In this document: positions 17,400 to 25,322 of the stretch, piece after piece
Layout of the letters: every line of letters begins with the position of its first letter
How positions within the stretch are numbered: position 1 is the stretch's first letter
Source: an uncultured Lachnospiraceae bacterium
GTDB lineage: Bacteria; Bacillota; Clostridia; Lachnospirales; Lachnospiraceae
Length of the DNA: 59,803 nucleotides
NCBI GenBank assembly: GCA_905197485.1
Contig: CAJJYZ010000012.1
Location: forward strand, 1 to 59,803
Reading direction: 5' to 3'
Made by a program: the position numbers and the translations under genes
The notes under the pieces: model-generated
Told to the model about the DNA's origin: nothing
The model's database searches: none
The model's input: only the letters and a program-made list of their open reading frames with translations

Positions 17400-19565
17400 A
17401 TGGGAAACGATAAGAGAAAAGGAAGGGTAACAATTCCTACAGATGTAGATGTTGTAAAAGAGACTTTGGATTTGGTAGAACGTTGGGGCGCCGATGCGAT
17501 TCGCGATTGTGACGGAACGGATTATCCGGAAGAACTTCGCGATGTAGATGCCAAAGTATACTCTACTTATTATACGACAAGAAAGGACAACGCATGGGCA
17601 AAAGCGAATCCGGATGAGATTCAGCAGATGTATATTATGACATCCTTTCATACGGCAACGGGGACAGAACTTTCGATTCATCTGATGGACCATCTGTATC
17701 CGGATATGCTGAAAGTAAACTCTAACGATGATATCACAAGATGGTGGGAAGTGATTGACAGAACAACCGGAGAAGTCGTTCCGACAGATGAGTGGGAGTA
17801 CAGCGACGAGACAGGGGATGTTACCATTCGTCATGCGAAAGCATTTCACGATTATACCGTAAGCTTTCTTGCATATATCATGTGGGACCCGGTGCATATG
17901 TATAATGCCGTTGTCAACGACTGGCAAGGCGTGGAGAAACAGATTACGTTTGACGTGCGTCAGCCTAAGACAAGAGAATTTACAATGAAGCGTCTCCGCA
18001 AATATATCGAGGATAACCCGCACATTGATGTGATTCGTTATACAACATTTTTCCATCAGTTTACATTGATTTTTGACGAACTTGCCAGAAAAAAATATGT
18101 AGACTGGTATGGATATTCCGCTTCCGTAAGCCCATATATTTTGGAACAGTTCGAAAAAGAAGTGGGATACAAATTCCGTCCGGAATACATTATTGACCAG
18201 GGTTATATGAACAACCAGTACCGTATTCCTTCGAAAGAATTCAGAGATTTTCAGGCATTCCAGAGAAGAGAAGTTGCGAAGCTTGCAAAAGAGATGGTAG
18301 ATTTGACACATGAGCTCGGAAAAGAAGCGATGATGTTCCTCGGAGACCACTGGATTGGAACAGAACCTTTCATGGAAGAGTTCAAATCTATCGGATTGGA
18401 TGCCGTAGTAGGAAGCGTGGGAAATGGTTCGACGCTCCGATTAATCAGCGATATTCCGAATGTAAAATATACGGAAGGAAGATTCCTTCCATACTTCTTC
18501 CCGGATACATTCCATGAAGGCGGAGACCCGGTAAAAGAAGCGAAAGTAAACTGGGTAACAGCGCGTCGTGCGATTTTGAGAAAACCAATTGACCGAATCG
18601 GATACGGCGGATATTTGAAGCTTGCGATGGAATTTCCGGAATTTATCGATTATGTAGAAAGTGTATGCGACGAGTTCCGTACATTGTATGAGAATATCAA
18701 AGGAACAACTCCTTACTGTGTGAAAACGGTTGCGGTATTAAATTGCTGGGGTAAGATGAGAGCATGGGGACCGCATATGGTACACCACGCGCTGTATCAG
18801 AAACAGAATTATTCTTATGCAGGAATTATCGAGACGCTTTCCGGCGCGCCGTTTGATGTGCGATTCATCAGCTTCGACGACATCAGAGAGAATGAGGCTG
18901 TTCTGGATGATGTGGACGTTATCATCAATGTCGGTGGAGCATATACGGCTCATAGCGGTGGAGCAGAATGGAAAGATGAAAAGATTGTAACTGCTGTGAA
19001 GAAATTCATTTACAATGGCGGTGGGTTCATCGGTGTTGGGGAACCGACGGCATGTCAGTGGGAAGGAAGATACTTCCAGCTTGCGAATGCGCTCGGCGTA
19101 GAGAAAGAGAATGGATTCAACTTAAATACAGATAAGTATAACTGGGAAGAACACGACCACTTTATCAAAGAGGACTGTACAAAAGACATTGACTTCGGAG
19201 AAGGTCAGAAGAACATCTTCGCATTGGATGGAACGACAATCCTCAGACAGATTGATAAAGAAGTACAGATGGCTGTCAATGAGTTTGGAAATGGACGTTG
19301 TGTATATATCAGCGGTCTTCCATATAGTTTTGAAAACAGCAGATTGTTATATCGTTCTATCATCTGGTCTTCACACGACGAAGAGAATCTTCATAAATGG
19401 TTCAGCACAAACTTCAATGTAGAAGTGCACGCTTATGTGAAGAATGGAAAATATTGTGTTGTAAACAACACATACGAACCGCAGAGCACAACAGTGTACA
19501 AAGGCGACGGAACAAGCTTTGATTTAGACTTGGATGCGAACGAAATTATCTGGTATGAGATTTAA
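17400..19565 (+). CDS. 1,3-beta-galactosyl-N-acetylhexosamine phosphorylase (GH112)
   Basis: 721 residues, the standard GH112 length. It phosphorolyses lacto-N-biose or galacto-N-biose to galactose 1-phosphate and GlcNAc/GalNAc in the cytoplasm. The N-terminal barrel opens with GRVTIPTDVDVV. The GDHWIGTEP segment (Asp316) very probably holds the general acid equivalent to the catalytic Asp known from the Bifidobacterium enzyme. The C-terminal half contains a glutamine-amidotransferase-like fold (NVGGAYTAHSGG near 515) and a terminal beta domain. The start at ATG 17400 has AAAGGA at good spacing. No sugar transporter, kinase or galT-type gene adjoins it, which is unusual for this pathway. Confidence 0.93.
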   Translation: MGNDKRKGRVTIPTDVDVVKETLDLVERWGADAIRDCDGTDYPEELRDVDAKVYSTYYTTRKDNAWAKANPDEIQQMYIMTSFHTATGTELSIHLMDHLYPDMLKVNSNDDITRWWEVIDRTTGEVVPTDEWEYSDETGDVTIRHAKAFHDYTVSFLAYIMWDPVHMYNAVVNDWQGVEKQITFDVRQPKTREFTMKRLRKYIEDNPHIDVIRYTTFFHQFTLIFDELARKKYVDWYGYSASVSPYILEQFEKEVGYKFRPEYIIDQGYMNNQYRIPSKEFRDFQAFQRREVAKLAKEMVDLTHELGKEAMMFLGDHWIGTEPFMEEFKSIGLDAVVGSVGNGSTLRLISDIPNVKYTEGRFLPYFFPDTFHEGGDPVKEAKVNWVTARRAILRKPIDRIGYGGYLKLAMEFPEFIDYVESVCDEFRTLYENIKGTTPYCVKTVAVLNCWGKMRAWGPHMVHHALYQKQNYSYAGIIETLSGAPFDVRFISFDDIRENEAVLDDVDVIINVGGAYTAHSGGAEWKDEKIVTAVKKFIYNGGGFIGVGEPTACQWEGRYFQLANALGVEKENGFNLNTDKYNWEEHDHFIKEDCTKDIDFGEGQKNIFALDGTTILRQIDKEVQMAVNEFGNGRCVYISGLPYSFENSRLLYRSIIWSSHDEENLHKWFSTNFNVEVHAYVKNGKYCVVNNTYEPQSTTVYKGDGTSFDLDLDANEIIWYEI

Positions 19566-19611
19566 TGATGAAGAGAAGGGCTTATGTAATCTATGCGTAG
19601 GCGCATATATG

Positions 19612-19650
19612 AAAAGGCAGGCTGCGTTTGCGGCCTGCCTTTTCATGTAG
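19612..19650 (+). terminator. Terminator after the GH112 gene
   Basis: AAAAGGCAGGC and GCCTGCCTTTT form a perfect 11-bp stem around a 10-base loop. Confidence 0.88.
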
Positions 19651-19706
19651 AGAGATTCCTTGATATATGAAGAAAATATTACGAGAAATGTGCTTAAAAT
19701 ACTAAA

Positions 19707-19723
19707 TGTTACAAAAATGTTAA
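19707..19723 (+). promoter_or_regulatory. WalR (YycF)-type box
   Basis: TGTTAC-AAAAA-TGTTAA matches the WalR consensus TGTWAH-N5-TGTWAH exactly. It ends 7 bp upstream of the -35 element of a cell-wall hydrolase gene, the usual class of WalR target. Binding is inferred. Confidence 0.65.
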
Positions 19724-19730
19724 AAAGATA

Positions 19731-19759
19731 TTGAAATAATAATAAGTATGCGTTATACT
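19731..19759 (+). promoter_or_regulatory. Promoter of the NlpC/P60 hydrolase gene
   Basis: TTGAAA (19731-19736), a 17-bp spacer and TATACT (19754-19759). Confidence 0.75.
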
Positions 19760-19796
19760 AAAGGAGGTAAAACGAAAAGAGAGGTAGAGTATATTT

Positions 19797-20927
19797 ATGA
19801 ATAAACGAAAAGCAACGAAGATTCTTGGAATTTCTGTATTGACAGCATCTCTTCTGGTTACGCCTGTAATGGCTGCCCCGGATGTTCAGACATTAGAAAA
19901 GAACAAGCAGAACACACAAAGTGAAGTTGCGTCTCTTCAGACAGAATTATCCAAACTTATGACAAAGATTAACAATCTGGAAGCAGAGCTTGTGGAAAAG
20001 GGCGAGGAAATCGAACAAGCGCAGAAAGATTTGGAGAAGGCTGAGAAGAAAGAGAAAAAACAATATGACGATATGCTTCTCCGTATTAAATATATGTATG
20101 AATCGGGCGGAAGCGGATTCGCCGAGAGTTTTCTTGAATCAGACAGTATTGCAGAAGCGTTGAACACAGCAGAGTATTTTCAGAAAGTACAGTCTTATGA
20201 CCGCAAGATGTTGAAAGAATATGAGAAGACGAAAAATGAAGTGAAAGAGTTAAAAGAAACTCTGGAGACGGAATTGAAAGACCTGGAGAAGATGCAGTCT
20301 GAGTTCGAGCAGGATAAGGAAAACTTAAACAATACGATTTCGACGAAGAAAGCACAGATTGCAGATTTTGACAAGCAGATTGAGGCGGCGAGAGAAGAAG
20401 CAGCAAGAAAGGCGGCGGAAGAACAGGCGGCAAGAGAGAGAAGCGCGCAGGCAGAGAATCATTCTCAAGATTCAGGAAGCGAATCAGAAGCGAATGGAAA
20501 CACATCCGGACAGAATGATTCGAGTCAAAAAGAAGATACAGATGAGAATGCCGGTTCTGGAGGAAGCTCCTCAGGTTCTGTTTCCGATTCCAGTAAAGCA
20601 TCCAGAATTGTCAGCGAGGCATATAGTTATATTGGAGTTCCATATCAGTGGGGAGGAACTTCCCGTTCAGGAATCGATTGTTCAGGACTTACGATGAGAG
20701 CGCATCAGGCGGCAGGGATTTCTCTTCCTCGTACATCGGGTGCCCAGGGTTCCGGTGGAAAACGAGTAGCCGGTATGTCGAGCGCACTTCCGGGAGACCT
20801 TGTATGTTATAGCGGACATGTAGGAATCTATATTGGCGGTGGAAAAATGATTCATGCGCCGAAGCCGGGAAGAACAGTAGAAGTTACAAATGTATACGGT
20901 TCACCTTGGTTCAGAAGATATTGGTAA
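19797..20927 (+). CDS. Secreted coiled-coil NlpC/P60 peptidoglycan endopeptidase (CwlO type)
   Basis: 376 residues. A signal peptide (1-26, ending VMA/AP) is followed by a long charged coiled coil (about 28-225), a Ser/Gly/Asn/Glu-rich linker (about 225-265) and a C-terminal NlpC/P60 domain. The catalytic triad is visible: Cys295 in DCSGL, His341 in GHVGIY and His353 in MIHAP. The architecture matches CwlO-type gamma-D-glutamyl endopeptidases that open the wall for growth. A WalR-type box and a strong promoter lie upstream, and an AAAGGAGG-like element precedes the start. It is a monocistronic gene with its own terminator. Confidence 0.93.
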   Translation: MNKRKATKILGISVLTASLLVTPVMAAPDVQTLEKNKQNTQSEVASLQTELSKLMTKINNLEAELVEKGEEIEQAQKDLEKAEKKEKKQYDDMLLRIKYMYESGGSGFAESFLESDSIAEALNTAEYFQKVQSYDRKMLKEYEKTKNEVKELKETLETELKDLEKMQSEFEQDKENLNNTISTKKAQIADFDKQIEAAREEAARKAAEEQAARERSAQAENHSQDSGSESEANGNTSGQNDSSQKEDTDENAGSGGSSSGSVSDSSKASRIVSEAYSYIGVPYQWGGTSRSGIDCSGLTMRAHQAAGISLPRTSGAQGSGGKRVAGMSSALPGDLVCYSGHVGIYIGGGKMIHAPKPGRTVEVTNVYGSPWFRRYW

Positions 20928-20933
20928 GATGTA

Positions 20934-20976
20934 AAAAGATTGTGCGGGTACGGAATCTGTAGCCGTACAATCTTTT
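20934..20976 (+). terminator. Terminator after the NlpC/P60 gene
   Basis: AAAAGATTGT and ACAATCTTTT arms, with further CGG/CCG pairing inside, end in a short T run. Confidence 0.8.
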
Positions 20977-20986
20977 ATTACGTAGG

Positions 20987-21048
20987 AAATTCCTTCGGAA
21001 GCCTATATAATAACACACACACTTCGTGTGGAAATGCGCAGCTCGCAA
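20987..21048 (+). repeat. Dispersed extragenic multi-hairpin repeat, copy 1
   Basis: Three short hairpins in a row: TTCC-TTC-GGAA, CACAC-TTC-GTGTG, and GCG-CAGCT-CGC. The same order and much of the sequence recur inverted at 53266-53329. The shared blocks are ACACACTTCGTGTG, ATGCGC and a CCTAT linker. It is non-coding and REP-like. Confidence 0.6.
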
Positions 21049-21086
21049 GAGAGATTGTGAAAGTGAAAAGAAAAAAGAAAAAAGTG

Positions 21087-21115
21087 TTGACAGAGCATAG
21101 AGAATATGATAAATT
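21087..21115 (+). promoter_or_regulatory. Promoter of the infC operon
   Basis: TTGACA (21087-21092), a 17-bp spacer and TAAATT (21110-21115). Confidence 0.65.
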
Positions 21116-21119
21116 AATA

Positions 21120-21312
21120 AAAGCGGAAAGCAAAAAATAAAGTAGAGTATCCACTCTCACCGTAGCACGATTTAGTGACTAATGGTCTGATATTTGCATG
21201 ATTTGAAACTCTTTTGAGAAAAAGAGTGAGATGTTATGTTCAGAGTGGATAGTTTGTGCTATTCATTTTTTTGTGTCAAAATGTTTTAGATTTATGATGG
21301 AGGTACACTACA
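21120..21312 (+). promoter_or_regulatory. Structured infC leader, probably an L20-type autoregulatory leader
   Basis: The ~195-base untranslated leader can form a long-range stem TATCCACTCT (21148-21157) with AGAGTGGATA (21242-21251). A crossing pairing TAGCAC (21163-21168) with GTGCTA (21256-21261) is followed shortly by T7 (21266-21272). A local hairpin ACTCTTTT/AAAAGAGT lies inside. The crossing pairings may form a pseudoknot or be alternatives that switch a terminator. L20 leaders control this operon in Firmicutes; the assignment here is from position and folding, not from a covariance search. Confidence 0.5.
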
Positions 21313-21819
21313 ATTAACGAATTAATGATTAATGAGCAAATCAGGGACAAAGAAGTGCGTGTGATTGGAGAAGACGGAGAACAGTTAGGAATTATGTCTT
21401 CGAGAGAAGCGATGAAGCTCGCGCAGGAAGCAGAACTTGACCTTGTGAAGATTGCTCCAACAGCGAAGCCGCCAGTATGTAAGATTATTGATTATGGAAA
21501 ATACAGATACGAACTGGCAAGAAAAGAAAAAGAAGCAAAGAAAAAACAGAAGACTGTTGAGGTGAAAGAGGTACGTTTATCACCGAATATCGACGTGAAC
21601 GACTTGAATACAAAAGTCAATAACGCAAAGAAATTTATCGCAAAAGGAAATAAAGTAAAAGTAACGCTTCGTTTCCGCGGTAGAGAAATGGCACATGTGC
21701 AGTCAAGCAAACATATTTTAGATGATTTTGCTGATATGCTGAAAGATGTAGCTTCGATTGAGAAAGCTCCAAAGCTTGAAGGTAGAAGCATGAGCATGGT
21801 TTTAACTGAAAAACGTTAA
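21313..21819 (+). CDS. infC: Translation initiation factor IF-3 (ATT start)
   Basis: 168 residues when begun at ATT 21313. The only ribosome site, GGAGGT (21299-21304), is 8 bases ahead of this ATT, while the first ATG (21325) is 20 bases away. The extra N-terminal residues NEL ahead of MINEQIRDKEVR match the usual Firmicute IF-3 start. IF-3 itself discriminates against AUU starts, so the rare codon is a known feedback device in this gene. The N-domain (to about 80), the lysine-rich linker and the C-domain (KVTLRFRGREMAH) are all present. It is first in the operon with rpmI and rplT. Confidence 0.92.
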   Translation: MNELMINEQIRDKEVRVIGEDGEQLGIMSSREAMKLAQEAELDLVKIAPTAKPPVCKIIDYGKYRYELARKEKEAKKKQKTVEVKEVRLSPNIDVNDLNTKVNNAKKFIAKGNKVKVTLRFRGREMAHVQSSKHILDDFADMLKDVASIEKAPKLEGRSMSMVLTEKR

Positions 21820-21877
21820 ACATAAAAATAAAAGTGTGGGATAAAACACCGCAGTACAATTAAGGAGGATAACTATT

Positions 21878-22075
21878 ATGCCAAAAATTAAAACAAATAG
21901 AGCTGCTGCAAAGCGCTTCAAAAAAACAGCTTCAGGAATGTTAAAGAGAAACAAAGCTTACAAGAGCCATATCTTAACTAAGAAATCTACAAAGAGAAAA
22001 AGAAATCTTAGAAAAGCAACAATCACAGATGCTACAAATGTAAAGAACATGAAGAAAGTATTACCATACTTATAA
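21878..22075 (+). CDS. rpmI: Ribosomal protein bL35
   Basis: 65 residues, the standard size, very basic. The protein opens with MPKIKTNRAAAKRFKKT and ends KKVLPYL, both typical of bL35 of the large subunit. A TAAGGAGG ribosome site precedes the ATG. It lies between infC and rplT in the conserved order. Confidence 0.97.
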   Translation: MPKIKTNRAAAKRFKKTASGMLKRNKAYKSHILTKKSTKRKRNLRKATITDATNVKNMKKVLPYL

Positions 22076-22104
22076 GATTTGGAAGACTGAAGGAGGACTA
22101 AGAA

Positions 22105-22458
22105 ATGGCAAGAATTAAAGGCGGAATGAACGCTAAGAAGAAACATAACAGAACATTAAAACTGGCGAAAGGATATAGAGGAGCACGTTCAAAACAGTAC
22201 AGAGTGGCTAAACAGTCTGTAATGAGAGCTTTAACATCTTCATACGCAGGAAGAAAACAGCGTAAACGTCAGATGAGACAGTTATGGATTGCTCGTATCA
22301 ATGCAGCAGCAAGAATGAACGGTTTATCATACAGCAAATTAATGCATGGATTAAAAGTTGCTAACGTTGAAATCAACAGAAAAATCTTAGCTGACATGGC
22401 AGTAAATGATGCAGCTGGATTCACAGCTTTAGCAGAAGTTGCTAAAAAAGCATTTTAA
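22105..22458 (+). CDS. rplT: Ribosomal protein bL20
   Basis: 117 residues. MARIKGGMNAKKKHNRTLKL at the start and the LWIARINAAARMNGLSYSKLMHGLK block are hallmarks of bL20, an early 23S rRNA-binding assembly protein. In Firmicutes L20 also represses its own operon through the leader ahead of infC. A GAAGGAGG site precedes the ATG, and a strong terminator follows. Confidence 0.97.
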   Translation: MARIKGGMNAKKKHNRTLKLAKGYRGARSKQYRVAKQSVMRALTSSYAGRKQRKRQMRQLWIARINAAARMNGLSYSKLMHGLKVANVEINRKILADMAVNDAAGFTALAEVAKKAF

Positions 22459-22471
22459 TAAATGAGAGAAA

Positions 22472-22508
22472 AAAGAAGCTAACCCGATTTGCAGGCTAGC
22501 TTCTTTTA
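22472..22508. terminator. Terminator shared by rplT and the converging lipoprotein gene
   Basis: AAGAAGCTA and TAGCTTCTT arms with inner CC/GG pairing, flanked by A and T runs. Confidence 0.88.
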
Positions 22509-22509
22509 T

Positions 22510-23915
22510 TTATTCGGTAATATTGTTCATTAAGTCTATCAGACCTTCTTCGGTCGCCATAAAATCATATTTACCATAGATGGTTTCACTGATGTAGCAG
22601 GTGAGAATAAATCCGTCTTCTGTTACAAACCAAGCTTTGCATTCCAGTTCTTGAGCCTCATCTTTTTCATCATAACTGTAGGTTAAGGAGCTGTACTTGA
22701 ATTTCTTATCTTTGGCGTTTAACTCTTTTGCTTCTTGATTTTTTATGTTGAAAAATTCAGTTTCGGTTTCAGATAAAGAAGCTGCCTGTTCTTTGATGTA
22801 ATCGATATTTTCCTGTTCGTTATGACGGTCGCTTAATTCGTATGCAGTATAGTATAAGGAAACTCTATGTCCGTCGGTATCGGAAGACTCCTCGTAGTCA
22901 AAAGCAAGAGAAGTCGGAGAAGACATTTCGGTATCCAATTTGAATTTCTTTGGTGGCTTTACGGAAAATTCTTTTTTACCGGTCAGTTCCGTTAAGATGT
23001 AATTGCCCTCTTTATCCTTTTGGATTTTGGTTGGGTCATCTTCTGGTAGTGGCTCGTTAGATTTGTCAGAGCCGATAGCATCAATTACATCATCTGTGCT
23101 GTTTTCGGATATATCGTTTCTTGCATGGAGCGCTTCGTTCGGGACGGTAATTTTCTTAACCTGGTTGTAGTCCTTATAAGTGATTTCGCATTTCATGGAC
23201 GAAAGGAAGGCTTGTGCTTCGTCATCAGATTTGGTGGAATCTTCTGCGTTGTTTTTCAATTCGATGCTCACATACGCAGGAAGCTTTTCCTCTTTATAAA
23301 TCATGAGCGTAACATCTGCATCTGCTTCGGAAAGGTCGATTCCTAAGTCTTCACCGCCAACGAAATCCAATAATCCGGATTCTTCTAAATCTTTTCCGCT
23401 AACTGTACTTTTGATTGCGAATGCTTCTTTTCCATCTATCTTTTTTGTTTCTTTCTCTAAAACAAGGTCATCACTATGAAAATGTTCTAAATCTGTGATT
23501 TCATCTGCAGGTTCGTCTTCCGCTTTTTCTTCAGATTTTGTCCATTCTCCATTTGCAGAGGTGTAAGTTGTTATCTTTGTGCCGGATTTGTTTTCTTTTG
23601 CAAATAATTCTAACGTGTTTTTCCCTCCAAGGGAACCTAAATCAACTTCGGCTTTCATATGGTATGCCTGCGGGTTTTTGATGGCTTCTAAGCCCATGTC
23701 CATTGCAACATCAAGGCTCATGTCCAAATCGTTTTGAGAAATCCCCATAGTCATATCCAAAGAAATATCGGCGGCTACGGAGTTTACTTTTTGCTGATTT
23801 TTCGTTGCGTCGGAGAGTAATTTTTCTGGTGTTATTTTGTTGCATCCTGTGCTTGCGACTGCAAAAAAGTTGACATTCCAACAAGAAAAGTGGTTCGACG
23901 TAAAAATTTTTTCAT
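22510..23915 (-). CDS. DUF6612-like lipoprotein, frameshifted within the signal peptide
   Basis: The long frame encodes about 416 residues of an exported, LolA/LppX-like (DUF6612) N-terminal half and a C-terminal domain of unknown type. No proper start exists in that frame. A good start (ATG 23913-23915 with GAGGAAAT) opens another frame that reads a signal peptide and then hits a stop after 27 residues. One extra base in the A6 run 23863-23868 would join them and give a signal peptide ending in a lipobox (AVASTGC) followed by NKITPEKLLSDATK, a natural DUF6612 start. So this is either a slipped homopolymer (phase-variable or pseudogene) or a sequence error. It lies 27 bp downstream of the other lipoprotein gene, as a two-gene operon. 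Confidence 0.75.
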
Positions 23916-23942
23916 AGTGGATTTCCTCATTCTTTCTTTAAA

Positions 23943-24830
23943 TTATAGAGTTTTGTTCCAGGTGTCTGTTAACGGTGTATCGTAAGGAATTTGATAAGGG
24001 TTATTTTCGGATGATTTTAACTCCTCATAAAGATTCCAACACCATTCGGTAGCTATGTGGTCTCTCTTGTGATAGAAGTGACCATACAGATAACTTTTTG
24101 CAACTTCCTCCCAACTGGAGAAAGTGCTTTGTAATTTTTTGGCAATTACAAGAGATCGGTCCAGACATTCTTCCAAACTAATGTATCCTGTCTGGTAACA
24201 ATCGCCTAATACTTGGAGCGCTCTGCAATAATCCCATCCGTCCAAGGCTTTCTTGCCGAGGCACTGATAGCTTCGGTATAAGAAACGGAACTCCTCTTCG
24301 TCTCCGTTTTGATTTTGGACTTGTGCAATGAGCTCTTCTTCGGTCATATCCATAAGACCGTTTTCAATCATAGATTGAATGGTTTTCTGGTACTCGCTGC
24401 GTTCTCCGGTGGAAAGCAGTTTGTTCAATGAATGTTGAAGACTTTCCCTGTCGTAAATTTTCCAGCCGGAACGAAGAGCGTCCTTTAAGGCGTATTGATA
24501 AGTCTCCAAATGTTCTTCGCTTGTTCCTCCGATATATCCAAGGTCTTTTTTATTATTCTTTGTGTAAATAGCATAAGAGGAACAAATCCATTGGATGGTA
24601 TCGCTTTCAACATCTTTCTGTGTGAGCTTGGAGGGAATATATTTATCTTGAAAATAATTCCCGAATTCACCCATAGAAAGTTTTTCTTTTTCTTCTTTTG
24701 CATTGGAAGAAGATGCTGGTTTACTTTTTGGAGAACTATGCTGTGCTTGGCATCCGGTTAGACTACAGACTAAACCAATGGAAAGAACACAGGCGATTGA
24801 AAATCGTCGAAGAGTAGGATGTTTCGACAA
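23943..24830 (-). CDS. DUF1266-containing lipoprotein (TTG start)
   Basis: 295 residues. The TTG start at 24830 is chosen because AAAGGAGG lies 8 bases ahead and the signal peptide follows at once, with lipobox SLTGC (Cys27). A Ser/Lys-rich linker to about residue 50 leads into a globular region. Residues about 115-270 resemble DUF1266 (RSGWKIYDRESLQHSLNKL and GWDYCRALQVLGDCYQTGYIS). The function is unknown. A good promoter (24864-24892) serves this gene and the frameshifted lipoprotein behind it. Confidence 0.75.
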   Translation of the reverse strand: MSKHPTLRRFSIACVLSIGLVCSLTGCQAQHSSPKSKPASSSNAKEEKEKLSMGEFGNYFQDKYIPSKLTQKDVESDTIQWICSSYAIYTKNNKKDLGYIGGTSEEHLETYQYALKDALRSGWKIYDRESLQHSLNKLLSTGERSEYQKTIQSMIENGLMDMTEEELIAQVQNQNGDEEEFRFLYRSYQCLGKKALDGWDYCRALQVLGDCYQTGYISLEECLDRSLVIAKKLQSTFSSWEEVAKSYLYGHFYHKRDHIATEWCWNLYEELKSSENNPYQIPYDTPLTDTWNKTL

Positions 24831-24863
24831 GTTGTTTTCCTCCTTTGATAAAATATATTGTGT

Positions 24864-24892
24864 ATTATATATTGAAAAATGAGAGAATGCAA
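24864..24892 (-). promoter_or_regulatory. Promoter of the lipoprotein pair
   Basis: On the minus strand: TTGCAT (24887-24892), a 17-bp spacer and TATAAT (24864-24869). Confidence 0.7.
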
Positions 24893-25014
24893 CAAAAAAA
24901 TGTGCAATATTGATAAAATTGAGAAGTGAAATTGTTAGGAAAAAGTAAATATATATAACATATATAAAATGGAAAATAAACTTTAGAAAAGTAAATAAAA
25001 AATGAAAAAAAGTG

Positions 25015-25043
25015 TTGACGCAGAAGTTAACTTATGGTATTAT
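25015..25043 (+). promoter_or_regulatory. Promoter of the twin tRNA-Leu genes
   Basis: TTGACG (25015-25020), a 17-bp spacer and TATTAT (25038-25043). The rest of 24893-25014 is very AT-rich with no gene seen. Confidence 0.75.
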
Positions 25044-25077
25044 AATTTTCGGGTCAAGCAAGACCTGATTCATATAT

Positions 25078-25162
25078 GCGCGAGTGTCGGAATTGGCAGA
25101 CGAGCTAGACTAAGGATCTAGTGACTAATGCAGTCGTACGGGTTCAAGTCCCGTCTCGCGCA
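25078..25162 (+). tRNA. tRNA-Leu (anticodon AAG), copy 1
   Basis: Type II tRNA of 85 bases: acceptor GCGCGAG/CTCGCGC, anticodon arm CTAGA-CTAAGGA-TCTAG with anticodon AAG, a long variable arm closed by GACT/AGTC, T-loop TTCAAGT, discriminator A. An A34 anticodon implies inosine modification if it is to read more than CUU. Confidence 0.95.
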
Positions 25163-25184
25163 TAACAATCATAAAATAGAATAC

Positions 25185-25269
25185 GCGCGAGTGTCGGAAT
25201 TGGCAGACGAGCTAGACTAAGGATCTAGTGATTATTGCAATCGTACGGGTTCAAGTCCCGTCTCGCGCA
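25185..25269 (+). tRNA. tRNA-Leu (anticodon AAG), copy 2
   Basis: Nearly identical to copy 1, 22 bases downstream in the same transcript. The differences lie in the variable arm, where GATT/AATC replaces GACT/AGTC, so pairing is kept by a compensatory change. Confidence 0.95.
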
Positions 25270-25279
25270 TAGAAAACTT

Positions 25280-25322
25280 AGGGAATAGAAGAGGCGGAGA
25301 ACTCAACTATTCCCTATTTTTT
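25280..25322 (+). terminator. Terminator after the tRNA-Leu pair
   Basis: AGGGAATAG and CTATTCCCT arms around an 18-base loop, then T6. The converging DUF2935 gene ends at its edge. Confidence 0.8.

Noticed and set aside
25078..25269. CRISPR-like or attachment-site direct repeat
   Set aside because: The repeat units fold as full tRNA-Leu genes; no integrase gene or further repeats are nearby.
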